Positions 56,350 through 64,000 of a stretch of DNA of 64,000 nucleotides are shown one piece after another; within the stretch, counting starts at the first letter, position 1; each line of letters begins with the position of its first letter. This DNA is from Leptolyngbya sp. FACHB-321. Lineage in GTDB: Bacteria; Cyanobacteriota; Cyanobacteriia; Leptolyngbyales; Leptolyngbyaceae. The DNA lies in the NCBI RefSeq assembly GCF_014695975.1, contig NZ_JACJPI010000074.1, positions 167,063 through 231,062 of the forward strand, in the 5' to 3' direction. Made by a program: the position numbers and the translations under genes. Under the pieces are notes generated by a model. The model made no database searches. It had not been told where the DNA came from and saw nothing but the letters and a program-made list of their open reading frames with translations.

Positions 56350-57135
56350 TCACAGCCACGAAAGCTGCGTTGGCTCTGCTTGTTCCAAAAAGACTCGCTC
56401 CACTGTGCCGCGTTGGTACATCGGTGTTTTATGACGACCGACTAAACGGGGCGACACACCTGCTTTTTCGAGACGCGATCGCGCTTGTTTACCCGAACAG
56501 CCCAAAATGGTGGCGGCATCGCCTAGAGGCAACCATTGCTGGGCAAAGCGCGGCAGTAAGGCTTCGTCGGACTCGTTTTGCACTTCAGTTAATAGACGCT
56601 CTGCCAATAGCCAACAGGCGATCGTATCGGCTTCGGCACGATGCGAATGACCCACCGGAAACTTAAAGTGTTGTACCAGATTGGGCAAGCTGCGGGATGG
56701 TAAGTCAGGCAGCATGAGGCGAGCAAGGATCACTGTACAAAGCTGGTCTTCAGGCGATCGTGAAAAAACGATATTCAAGTAGTCAAACTCTGCGCGCAGA
56801 AAAGCATAGTCAAAGGCTAGATTGTGCGCGGTCAGTACGCCCGTTTGTAGCAGCGGTACATACTGATGCCAGACTTCTTCCGCCAAGGGCGCTTGATCAA
56901 CCATTGCCTGATCGATCCCCGTAAAGCGGGTAATCATTTCTGGTACGTGTACCTGCGGGTTTACCAGATGAGTCTGCTGATGCTGAATGCCGTCTGCTAG
57001 AGTCGCCTGTAAAACGGATACTTCTATCACGCGGCACCCACCAGAGGCACGATGCCCGGTTGTCTCCACGTCTACAACCGTTAAAGGCTGCTGGCTTACT
57101 CGGCGATAAAACGCAAGAAGATCGGTTGAAAGCAC
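56350..57135 (-). CDS. DEDDh 3'-5' exonuclease (DnaQ-like)
   Basis: 261 residues from GTG 57135. The exonuclease motifs are VVDVETTG (ExoI, Asp and Glu), TAHNLAFDYAFL (ExoII) and GHSHRAEADT (ExoIII His and Asp). The C-terminal ~70 residues (LPLGDAATILGCSGKQARSR, then GVSPRLVGRHKTPMYQRGTV) look like a small helix-turn-helix or DNA-binding extension beyond the usual epsilon-like domain. It could act in repair or RNA processing; DNA polymerase III epsilon is less likely with this tail. Confidence 0.87.
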   Translation of the reverse strand: MLSTDLLAFYRRVSQQPLTVVDVETTGHRASGGCRVIEVSVLQATLADGIQHQQTHLVNPQVHVPEMITRFTGIDQAMVDQAPLAEEVWHQYVPLLQTGVLTAHNLAFDYAFLRAEFDYLNIVFSRSPEDQLCTVILARLMLPDLPSRSLPNLVQHFKFPVGHSHRAEADTIACWLLAERLLTEVQNESDEALLPRFAQQWLPLGDAATILGCSGKQARSRLEKAGVSPRLVGRHKTPMYQRGTVERVFLEQAEPTQLSWL

Positions 57136-57155
57136 TGTAAAAATGGCTCAGAGAC

Positions 57156-57186
57156 AACAAAATAGGGTGAGCAACGCCCACCCTAT
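57156..57186 (-). terminator. Terminator-like hairpin downstream of crhR
   Basis: Minus strand ATAGGGTG and CACCCTAT form a perfect 8-bp stem with a 9-nt loop, followed by TTTGTTG. It lies about 150 nt after the crhR stop and just before the exonuclease start. Confidence 0.6.
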
Positions 57187-57335
57187 AACTTACGGATGCT
57201 TTTAAGAGTCTGTCAACACCGCGCCAATGGGCACAAGGATGGCAGACATTTTTCTGTTCGATCCCCTACTGCCTCAGCAGGTTCAGCCAAACTAAGCCAA
57301 ACAAAAAAGCTGGGGATCGATGTCATTACTTCATT

Positions 57336-58796
57336 TTAGCGATCGAGGGATGGCGATACCTGATTCTCAGAGTTGCCAACATTTCTACCACGTTTGACGG
57401 GCTTGGGCTTGGCTGAACCACCGCCATTGCCGCCATGTCCACTATTGCCGCCACCGCCATGAAATGTCTCCTCTGCATGATCCTGGTTGTTAGACCGCAT
57501 CCAGGTCGGACGGGTCTGGTCATACGCCATCTGTAACGCCGCTGCGGCAATCGCGTGAGGTTCATACTCTTCTGACAGTTGCGCCACGATCGGCAAAAAG
57601 GATGCCATCCGCTCGCCTACCAGCGCTTCGCGAATTTGACCCTGGAGTTTTTCCAGTTGACGGGCTTCAATCTGAGCGCGAGTTGGAATAGAGACGACCT
57701 CTAACCGTTGACGCATATGGAACTCGATATCGCGCAGTTTACGGCGATCAAGCGAATGCACCAGCGAAATCGCTGTACCTTCTTTGCCTGCTCGTCCTGT
57801 ACGACCAATACGGTGAACATAGTTCTCTACACTATCGGGTAAGTCGTAGTTAATCACATGAGTCAGGTCATCAACGTGGATACCACGAGCGGCAATGTCA
57901 GTCGCTACCACCCAGCGCACTTGACGCTGGCGGAACCGGAGCAAGAGCCGTTCCCGTTGGGATTGGCTAAGGTCACCATGATATTCATCGACGCTGTGTC
58001 CCGCTGCCTGAAGCTGGCTGGTGAGTTCTGCCGCCGCCTTACGGGTGCGAACAAAGATCAGTGCTGCTTCGGGATCTTCTAGTTCCAGAATGGGCTGGAG
58101 GGCACGTGCCTTCGTCCAACCACGGGGGATCATGTAAGCGACTTGATTAATGCGAGTTGGTGCCGTTTTGGGTTGTTCGATCGTGACCGTAATGGGCGAG
58201 CGCAAGAACTTTGTTACTAGCTTGCGTACCGATGGCTCCATCGTGGCTGAGAAGAACGCCGTTTGACGTTCGATCGGTGCCTGACTAAGAATCTTTTCGA
58301 CATCTTGAATGAAGCCCATGTTGAGCATTTCATCCGCTTCATCCAGCACCATCCAGGTCAACTGGTTCAGCTTCAGGTCGCCACGGCTAAGGAGGTCTAG
58401 CACGCGTCCAGGGGTACCAACGACGATTTGAGCGCCACGTTCAAGGCGAGAAATCTGCTGGTCGATCGCCTGTCCACCGTAAATGGTGACCACCTTCAGG
58501 CGGCGATCGTCGATAAAACCACGTATGGCTTGACCGACCTGCATTGCCAATTCCCGTGTAGGAGTCAGGATCAGCGCCTGCACGGCTGGTAGCTTGACAT
58601 CAATGCGATCAAGAATGGGCAGCGCAAAGGCAGCAGTTTTACCAGTACCTGTTTGGGCTTGTCCCACAACATCACGCCCGCAGAGAAGATGGGGGATCGC
58701 CTGTGCCTGGATAGCAGTTGGGACGGTAAAGTCCATTGATTCCAAGTGGCGAATGCGGGCTTCAGAAAGACCAAGGCTATTGAAAGAAAGGGTCAT
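57336..58796 (-). CDS. crhR: DEAD-box RNA helicase, CrhR-like
   Basis: 486 residues with AGGAG before the ATG. All helicase motifs are present: Q motif near PTAIQAQAIP, I AQTGTGKT, Ia PTRELA, Ib TPGR, II DEAD in MVLDEADEMLNMGF, III SAT, V TDIAARGIHVDD and VI HRIGRTGRAG. The C-terminal part (RMASFLPIVAQLSEEYEPHA, IAAAALQMAYDQ) matches Synechocystis CrhR closely by memory. A Gly/His-rich tail follows. CrhR unwinds and anneals RNA and is a redox- and cold-regulated helicase. rimO lies 115 bp upstream on the same strand, the conserved rimO-crhR order. Confidence 0.92.
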   Translation of the reverse strand: MTLSFNSLGLSEARIRHLESMDFTVPTAIQAQAIPHLLCGRDVVGQAQTGTGKTAAFALPILDRIDVKLPAVQALILTPTRELAMQVGQAIRGFIDDRRLKVVTIYGGQAIDQQISRLERGAQIVVGTPGRVLDLLSRGDLKLNQLTWMVLDEADEMLNMGFIQDVEKILSQAPIERQTAFFSATMEPSVRKLVTKFLRSPITVTIEQPKTAPTRINQVAYMIPRGWTKARALQPILELEDPEAALIFVRTRKAAAELTSQLQAAGHSVDEYHGDLSQSQRERLLLRFRQRQVRWVVATDIAARGIHVDDLTHVINYDLPDSVENYVHRIGRTGRAGKEGTAISLVHSLDRRKLRDIEFHMRQRLEVVSIPTRAQIEARQLEKLQGQIREALVGERMASFLPIVAQLSEEYEPHAIAAAALQMAYDQTRPTWMRSNNQDHAEETFHGGGGNSGHGGNGGGSAKPKPVKRGRNVGNSENQVSPSLDR

Positions 58797-58911
58797 TGAA
58801 TCTCCTAGTTAACTAGTTAAAAAGATGAAACGTGTTTGTCTGCAAAAAATGACTGCAAAAAGTGTGTGGCAAGCAGGTAATGCCAGATGCATTCAGCCTG
58901 AAGCCCAAGAC

Positions 58912-60267
58912 TCAAGGAACAGCTAACGGCAGCTTAGGTAGTAGATCCGCCGCTGTGGCAACGTGACCATAAAGGTCGTACACATCAGCATCGACGATCG
59001 CTACCGGCACAAGCGATCCCAGTGTTGCGCTGCCCCGAATGTAGACCAGACCATCTACATCTGGAGAGAAGCGAGCCGACCGACCAATAAGTTCATTGGT
59101 CTCGGGGTTCTCTTGCTCGATCAATACATCAACGACCTTACCTACTTGCGCCCGATTACGCCTGAGCGAAATGGGCTGTTGCACAGTCATCAACGCATCC
59201 CGGCGATCGTCCATCACAGCTTGAGGCACCTGATTAGGCAAGCTGAAGGCAGGGGTACCTTCTTCAGGCGAGAAGGTAAAGACACCGACATGATCAAACT
59301 CGTGCCGCTGCACAAACTCCAACAAGTGCTGAAAATGCACATCTGTTTCACCAGGGAAGCCGACGATGAACGTCGTTCGCAAGACAGCATTGGGGATCGC
59401 TGCTTTAATGCGCTCGATCACGCCGTCATTCACTTGCCCTTGCCACGGACGGTTCATCGAGCGCAGCACATCAGGATGAGAGTGCTGGAGCGGCAAATCC
59501 AGATAGGGCAGAACGTTTGGTGTTTCCTGAATGGCAGCAATAACACTAGGCGTCAAACCAGTTGGATAGGCATAATGCATCCGAATCCAGGGGATATCTA
59601 CATTGCCTAGCGCTCGCAGCAGCTCTGCAAGCCGAGGTTCACCGTAGATATCCAAGCCATAGTTGGTCGTGATCTGAGAGATCAGAATGATTTCCCGCAC
59701 GCCTTCCGACGCAAGCCGCTCTGCTTCAGCCACAATCGACTCAATAGGGCGCGATCGCTGCTTACCCCGCAGATGAGGAATAATGCAAAAGGCACAACGG
59801 TAATCGCAGCCTTCGGCAATCCTTAAATAAGCAACCCCTTCAGTTGTTGTGCGGTAACGAGGGGTCGTTTCATCTGCAATGTAAGTTGGCTCTTGAGAAA
59901 CCTCTTGGACACGTTCGCCCGTTTCAGTCCGCTCAATAACATTGACAATCTTGTGATAATCGCCTGTGCCAACCAGCGCTACGGCTTCTGGCAGTTCTTC
60001 CAAAAGTTGCTCCTGGAAGTGCTGCGCCATGCAGCCTGTGATGACAATCTTTTTATCTGCTTCTGCCAGTTCTACTAGCGTTCGCACAGATTCTTCACGT
60101 GCTGCCTGAATAAAGCTACAGGTATTAACAATAACGTAATCAGCTAACTCTTCGTTTGCATCAACTTCGTAGCCCGCTTGGACTAGAAGCCCCAGCATAT
60201 GCTCAGTGTCAATTCGATTTTTCTCGCAGCCCAAATGTGTGACGGCAATCGTTGGCTTGTTGCCCAT
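58912..60267 (-). CDS. rimO: Ribosomal protein S12 methylthiotransferase RimO
   Basis: 451 residues. Three conserved Cys of the N-terminal UPF0004 domain are in [28 protein letters not shown] and [11 protein letters not shown], binding one Fe-S cluster. The radical-SAM motif CxxxCxxC is [22 protein letters not shown]-terminal TRAM domain is seen (about 380-440). RimO adds a methylthio group to Asp of ribosomal protein S12. It is probably the promoter-proximal gene of the rimO-crhR operon. Confidence 0.95.
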   Translation of the reverse strand: MGNKPTIAVTHLGCEKNRIDTEHMLGLLVQAGYEVDANEELADYVIVNTCSFIQAAREESVRTLVELAEADKKIVITGCMAQHFQEQLLEELPEAVALVGTGDYHKIVNVIERTETGERVQEVSQEPTYIADETTPRYRTTTEGVAYLRIAEGCDYRCAFCIIPHLRGKQRSRPIESIVAEAERLASEGVREIILISQITTNYGLDIYGEPRLAELLRALGNVDIPWIRMHYAYPTGLTPSVIAAIQETPNVLPYLDLPLQHSHPDVLRSMNRPWQGQVNDGVIERIKAAIPNAVLRTTFIVGFPGETDVHFQHLLEFVQRHEFDHVGVFTFSPEEGTPAFSLPNQVPQAVMDDRRDALMTVQQPISLRRNRAQVGKVVDVLIEQENPETNELIGRSARFSPDVDGLVYIRGSATLGSLVPVAIVDADVYDLYGHVATAADLLPKLPLAVP

Positions 60268-60922
60268 GTAATCCTATTTCTAATGGAGTCGAAGGGTGTA
60301 GTCGGTAAGCTGTAGCGATCGCTTATGCGACGGATTGACCCCTCGCCTCAAATTCAATAGCAGTTAAAGTAAAACCACTATTCAGTGCAATCGCCCAGAT
60401 GACAATACTTGATGATGATAGCGCAAAAACGAGAATATTACGATACTTTACGCAGAGGTTCTCTTTTGCTTAAGGAGATGTAAGCCACGTTTTGTTGGCA
60501 CTCACATCTAAGCAGCCCTTTTAACTACTTCTGTAATAACCCTTGATATTGTAGCCCATCCAACATCGATCATGTCTGACTTAGACTAGCAGTCTTCAAG
60601 TCGGTTTCGAGTTAATCAAGGCAAAGAATAGGTGGGCGCGCTCTTCTAAGCACTATCACTGCTGTTAAATAAGCAATTTATTAAAGGAGTAAACCGCTGG
60701 GTTGGTTCAGTGACGCAGTGAGCGTAAAACAAGTTTGGATGCCTTTAAGTAGAAGTAGACGGTTGTTTGGTGGCTTTGTAAGCAGCGCTCTATAAGCAGC
60801 ATGGAGAAATCTCCTTATCTTTACAGTGACGTTAACTACCCTTTACAGCGAATACGGGGACGGTAAAAAGTTATGATTCTAACAGTCGATTCTCTTTAGA
60901 TGAGTCCGAATTCTTTACGCAC
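60268..60922. other. Divergent intergenic region between rimO and btpA (655 bp)
   Basis: No gene above about 25 codons looks real on either strand. It should hold the rimO-crhR promoter, which in Synechocystis is part of cold/redox control, and the btpA promoter. No clear repeat was found; the region is AT-richer than its flanks. Confidence 0.55.
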
Positions 60923-61768
60923 GTGGACTTAATTCAAATTTTCAAGACTCCGAACCCAATTATTGGTGTTGTTCATTTGCTGCCTCTGCCGACCTCAGCG
61001 CTATGGGGCGGTAGTCTAAGGGCAGTTATTGATCGAGCCGAGCAAGAAGCTACTGCGCTAGCCTCTGGTGGCGTTGACGGCATTATTGTCGAAAACTTTT
61101 TTGATGCGCCGTTCCCTAAGGATCAGGTTGATCCCGCAGTCGTAAGCGCAATGAGTTTAATTGTGCAGCGGCTTCAACAGATGGTAACGCTGCCGATCGG
61201 TATCAACGTGCTGCGAAATGATGCGCGTAGTGCGCTGGCGATCGCAACCTGCACCCAGACGCAGTTCATCCGCGTGAATGTCCTTACTGGGGTCATGGCA
61301 ACTGATCAGGGACTCATTGAGGGTAAGGCGCATGAACTATTGCGCTATCGCCGCGAACTAGGTAGTGATGTCAAAATCTTTGCGGATGTGCTGGTAAAAC
61401 ACGCCCGTCCCTTGAGTTCCCCCAATCTTACGGTTGCAGTTCAGGATACGATCGAGCGCGGTCTAGCCGATGCGGTGATCCTCTCTGGTTGGGCAACAGG
61501 TAGCCCGCCTAGTTTAGAAGATCTAGAACTCGCTACCGCTGCTGCCAAAGGCACGCCCGTCTTTATCGGTAGTGGCGCAGACTGGGAAAATATCTCGACG
61601 TTAATGCAGGCGGCGAATGGTGTCATTGCTTCTACGTCGCTCAAGCGTCACGGTCGCCGTGAACAGCCGATCGACCCCATCCGCGTGAGCCGGTTTGTTG
61701 AAGCGACTCGTCGCAGTGTTTCGACGAGCGAGCCGACGGCGCTCCCGTCTCTGCCTTTGCGCTCGTAA
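60923..61768 (+). CDS. btpA: Photosystem I biogenesis protein BtpA
   Basis: 281 residues from GTG 60923 (no strong ribosome-binding site). BtpA/SgcQ-family TIM-barrel motifs: IIGVVHLLPLPTSALWGGSL, GVDGIIVENFFDAPF, LPIGINVLRNDARSALAIA, IRVNVLTGVMATDQGLIEG and VFIGSGADWENISTLMQAAN. In Synechocystis BtpA is a thylakoid-associated protein needed for stable accumulation of PSI reaction-center proteins. The start fits the family N-terminus. The C-terminal tail is variable and Ser/Arg-rich. Confidence 0.93.
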   Translation: MDLIQIFKTPNPIIGVVHLLPLPTSALWGGSLRAVIDRAEQEATALASGGVDGIIVENFFDAPFPKDQVDPAVVSAMSLIVQRLQQMVTLPIGINVLRNDARSALAIATCTQTQFIRVNVLTGVMATDQGLIEGKAHELLRYRRELGSDVKIFADVLVKHARPLSSPNLTVAVQDTIERGLADAVILSGWATGSPPSLEDLELATAAAKGTPVFIGSGADWENISTLMQAANGVIASTSLKRHGRREQPIDPIRVSRFVEATRRSVSTSEPTALPSLPLRS

Positions 61769-61832
61769 CGAAAGAAGCAACCATAACTCATCAAAGGCAA
61801 GCTATGGCTAGAGCGAATGCCTTAGCGTAAGG

Positions 61833-61930
61833 TATAGCAGTCGAAGAGCACGTTAGGATAGACCTAAACCCTGAAACGACCTTGGAACAAGGGCTTTAAT
61901 TCATCCCTTATCCTTCATCCTTTTGCTATA
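61833..61930 (-). repeat. Dispersed element R1, copy 5 (opposite orientation)
   Basis: On the minus strand it starts TATAGCAAAAGGATGAAGGA and ends CTTCGACTGCTATA, with GGGATGAATTAAAGCCC and TTGTTCCAAGG between. It overlaps the 3' end of the CDP-alcohol phosphatidyltransferase gene. Confidence 0.88.
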
Positions 61931-62493
61931 TCACGCAGCTTCAGCGCATGAACAAGACTCAAAACATCGTGCTGCCATTCTGGTAACACCAGGGTCATGA
62001 CAATTTCTTCCACACTATTTAGCACGCAAAAAGCAATGGCAAGCCAGAGTGTCGGTGCGTAACCAAACCCGAACAAGCCAATGGTTGCAATGAGTAAAGT
62101 AATACCCCAGGCTTTGGCAGTGAAGGTATGAAAGCTAGGCAACTGACCAAATTTGACTAAGCTCGTTGCAAAAAGCGCTAATTGAGCCGCGATCGCCACT
62201 CCCAACGGGATCGCAAAGTCAGTGATTACGGCAGGGTAAACGAGCCATGTGCTCAAAGCGACGCAAAAATAGAGCGTCATATCTGCCCAACTATCAGCCT
62301 GACGTAGCTGCACCGTACTAACGCCGAGGCCGCGAGCAATGATGCCATCAAAAATATCAGACAGGACAGCAATCATATAGCCAGTAAGAAACCAGGCAGT
62401 GGTGCTGTGATCGAGCGCATCCCATACCAGTAAGGGTGCGATCCCAACGCGAAGACCCACCAGAAAACTGGGAAGCGCACTTAAACGCATCAT
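61915..62493 (-). CDS. CDP-alcohol phosphatidyltransferase family protein
   Basis: 192 residues from ATG 62493, with GAGG about 13 nt upstream (a TTG at 62517 would extend it by eight residues). Several transmembrane helices surround the signature DIFDGIIARGLGV, then LRQADSWADMTLYF: the D-x2-DG-x2-AR...D-x3-D motif. The conserved Gly before the last two Asp is replaced by Leu. Family members make phospholipids such as phosphatidylglycerol phosphate from CDP-diacylglycerol; the exact product is unknown. The last residues (IAKG) and the stop codon lie in R1 copy 5. Confidence 0.8.
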   Translation of the reverse strand: MMRLSALPSFLVGLRVGIAPLLVWDALDHSTTAWFLTGYMIAVLSDIFDGIIARGLGVSTVQLRQADSWADMTLYFCVALSTWLVYPAVITDFAIPLGVAIAAQLALFATSLVKFGQLPSFHTFTAKAWGITLLIATIGLFGFGYAPTLWLAIAFCVLNSVEEIVMTLVLPEWQHDVLSLVHALKLRDIAKG

Positions 62494-62526
62494 CGACTTG
62501 TCAACCTCTTTCTTCAACCGCTTTTA

Positions 62527-62661
62527 CTAAGGAATGGGAATTAAATAAGTTCAATCTTTGGTAGGGGCAGGTTTTGCTATCAAAGCCATGGCAGAATGCA
62601 GTTTGGTCTGCTAAACCCGCCCCTACAGTTTGCAGATTGATGATAAATTCACGATCCTAAG
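62527..62661 (+). repeat. Dispersed element R2, copy 2
   Basis: 135 bp, CTAAGGAATGGG and ATTAAATAAGTTC to CACGATCCTAAG. It keeps GGTAGGGGCAGGTTTTGCTA, TTGGTCTGCTAAACCCGCCC and CTACAGTTTGCAGATTGAT. Here TAGGGGCAGGTTT and AAACCCGCCCCTA are nearly perfect inverted repeats. It lies directly upstream of the phosphatidyltransferase start. Confidence 0.82.
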
Positions 62662-62699
62662 TATGGCTCACTGTGGGGACTGCTAGCAGTTACGCTTAG

Positions 62700-63965
62700 C
62701 TAGTTAGCTGCCGCTGTTCGTGCTTGAATTAATTGACCCAGGCTAGAAACGGCTTTGACGTATTGGGGATCGGCTTCGGTTGCGACTTGTTGCTTCTGCG
62801 CTAACGCTTTTTTCTGGTTGGCGGTCAGCTCCACGACAAAATCGGGTGTAATGCCCACACTGTTAATGTCTCGACCACTTGGAGTGTAGTATTTGGCGAT
62901 CGTCAGCTTGATTGCCGAACCATCACCAAGGGGTTGCACCGCTTGCACCAACCCTTTGCCAAAGGTGCGAGTGCCGACTAAAAGAGCGCGACCGTTATCT
63001 TGAAGCGCACCTGCCAGAATTTCACTGGCGCTGGCAGAACCATTGTCCACCAGTACCACAAGCGGCTTATCGGTGAGCGCTCGTCCGTCTGTAGCATACT
63101 GTTTTCTCACTGTTTGTCGATCAACCAGCGACACGATCGGCTTTTGTGACATCCACATACTCGCAATCTTGAGGCTGGCATCCAGCAGCCCACCTGGATC
63201 GGAGCGTAGATCGAGAACATAGCCTTTAACTCCCTGCTGTTCAAGCGCGACGATGGCTCGATTCATTTCAGCGGGAGCCGTGCGCGTAAACTCTGGCAGG
63301 CGGATGTAGCCAATCTTGCCAGCATCGGTCATTTGTGTGCGATACGACACTGGATTGAGGGCAATGTTAGCTCTAGTAAGCGCAAAGGTCAGATTCTGAC
63401 TGCCGCGCCGGATCGTGAGTACAACCTTCGTACCAGCCACCCCTTTGATTTGCTTCACCGCCTCATCAATAGTCATGCCCTGTGTCGATCGCCCATTAAT
63501 CTTAGTAATGACATCAGCAGATAGAATGCCTGCTGTTGCGGCGGGCGATTTTTCGATCGGTGCCACTACAGTGATCGCTTTGGTCTTTTCGTCTGTCCCC
63601 AGTTGAAGCCCCACGCCAGATAAGTTGCCGTTGATTTCAGCATTTAGCGCTGTGTAAGCCTGTGGCTCAATGAACTCGGTATAGCGATCGCCCAGCTTTG
63701 CCACCATTTGCTGAATCGCCACGTATGCCTGCTGTTTGGAGCTATAAGAGCGACCCAGATAGCTTTGCCGCACTGCTTTCCAGTCTTGACGGTTGAAACT
63801 GCCATCGACGTAGTTTTGGTCTAAAACCTGCCAGACTTTATCAACTAACTGCTTTGGGCTAGGTTGTAAGGGTTCTGCCCAACCTTTGATACTGCTGGCG
63901 AAACATTGCTTAACTTGTAGGCTGAGCCATGAGCTTGGCGTACTGAGAGATCCGAGTTGTTGCAT
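62700..63965 (-). CDS. S41 family carboxyl-terminal processing protease, start uncertain at the right edge
   Basis: 421 residues as drawn. A tail-specific protease: N-terminal helical part (KVWQVLDQNYVDGSFNRQDW), PDZ domain (about 115-195; LSGVGLQLGTDEKTKAITVV, ADVITKINGRSTQGM) and S41 core with DLRSDPGGLLDASLKIASMW, catalytic Ser in VLVDNGSASASEILAGALQD and Lys in GTRTFGKGLVQ. Cyanobacterial paralogues mature D1 protein (CtpA) or act in the periplasm (CtpB, CtpC). No signal peptide is seen from ATG 63965, and the frame stays open to position 64000. The true start may lie outside the window. Confidence 0.87.
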   Translation of the reverse strand: MQQLGSLSTPSSWLSLQVKQCFASSIKGWAEPLQPSPKQLVDKVWQVLDQNYVDGSFNRQDWKAVRQSYLGRSYSSKQQAYVAIQQMVAKLGDRYTEFIEPQAYTALNAEINGNLSGVGLQLGTDEKTKAITVVAPIEKSPAATAGILSADVITKINGRSTQGMTIDEAVKQIKGVAGTKVVLTIRRGSQNLTFALTRANIALNPVSYRTQMTDAGKIGYIRLPEFTRTAPAEMNRAIVALEQQGVKGYVLDLRSDPGGLLDASLKIASMWMSQKPIVSLVDRQTVRKQYATDGRALTDKPLVVLVDNGSASASEILAGALQDNGRALLVGTRTFGKGLVQAVQPLGDGSAIKLTIAKYYTPSGRDINSVGITPDFVVELTANQKKALAQKQQVATEADPQYVKAVSSLGQLIQARTAAAN

Positions 63966-64000
63966 GAGGAATTCCAGACAGCCAATTGAAAATTCGCTTC

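Noticed and set aside
1..64000. CRISPR array, prophage, insertion sequence with transposase, tRNA or rRNA genes
   Set aside because: No regularly spaced identical repeats with unique spacers, no transposase or phage proteins, and no cloverleaf or rRNA sequence was recognised on either strand. A tRNAscan and Rfam search would settle short RNAs.

Overview
The window is chromosomal DNA of a cyanobacterium, almost certainly a filamentous, gliding one. Photosynthesis genes are present (psbI, a CpcS/CpeS-type phycobilin lyase, btpA, the cytochrome-maturation gene ccsB/ccsA). So are cyanobacteria-only families (DUF3769 LptD-like protein, KGK, HetZ-related, NrtS, a rimO-crhR pair). The HIP1 octamer GCGATCGC recurs throughout. 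The hmp motility-chemotaxis locus with hmpF, plus an HpsE-like glycosyltransferase, point to a strain with type IV pilus gliding of the hormogonium kind. No tRNA, rRNA, CRISPR array, transposase or prophage gene was seen.

Layout. 1-13.3 kb: hmp locus. hmpA-B-C-D-E (PATAN-REC, CheY, CheW, MCP, CheA) run leftwards, and the CheA gene leaves the window while still inside a tandem-repeat region. hmpF (coiled coil) diverges across a 0.9 kb intergenic region. 13.4-21 kb: tilS, KGK protein, ccsB, DUF3352, DUF3769/LptD-like, psbI (all minus). 21-30 kb: two glycosyltransferases, DUF1499, sucrose-phosphate phosphatase, an unknown gene, cpcS, an ABC exporter. 30-39 kb: a 1050-residue membrane protein with seven repeats, TM2 protein, pdhB, two small ORFs, PhzF, NrtS, a PilB-like protein without its motor domain. 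39-46.5 kb: HetZ-related protein, methyltransferase plus ribbon-helix-helix pair, MarR regulator, fused 5-oxoprolinase with three in-frame repeat insertions. 46.6-50 kb: YkvA, rpsD, a small membrane protein, DAHP synthase with an attenuator leader. 50-57 kb: secreted peptide, alpha/beta hydrolase, RmlD-like reductase, glutathione peroxidase, K+ channel, SLH protein, DEDDh exonuclease. 57-64 kb: crhR-rimO, btpA, CDP-alcohol phosphatidyltransferase, C-terminal processing protease at the right edge.

Most notable signals. (1) Upstream of the DAHP synthase gene lies an 18-codon leader ORF with six aromatic codons in seven (FFFYVWY). It is followed by a 12-bp helix that overlaps an intrinsic terminator, then by a second terminator with its own complementary upstream segment. 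This looks like tandem transcription attenuation of aromatic biosynthesis. (2) The 5-oxoprolinase gene carries three copies of one ~160-bp repeat, all in the same orientation and read in the same frame. (3) Five copies of a ~85-105 bp element with TATAGCA termini, one of which supplies a gene's stop codon. (4) The very long acidic linkers of the hmp CheA and MCP, with a seven-copy coding tandem array in CheA. (5) An orphan PilB-like protein lacking the ATPase domain. Functions are assigned from protein motifs recognised by eye; no database search was run.
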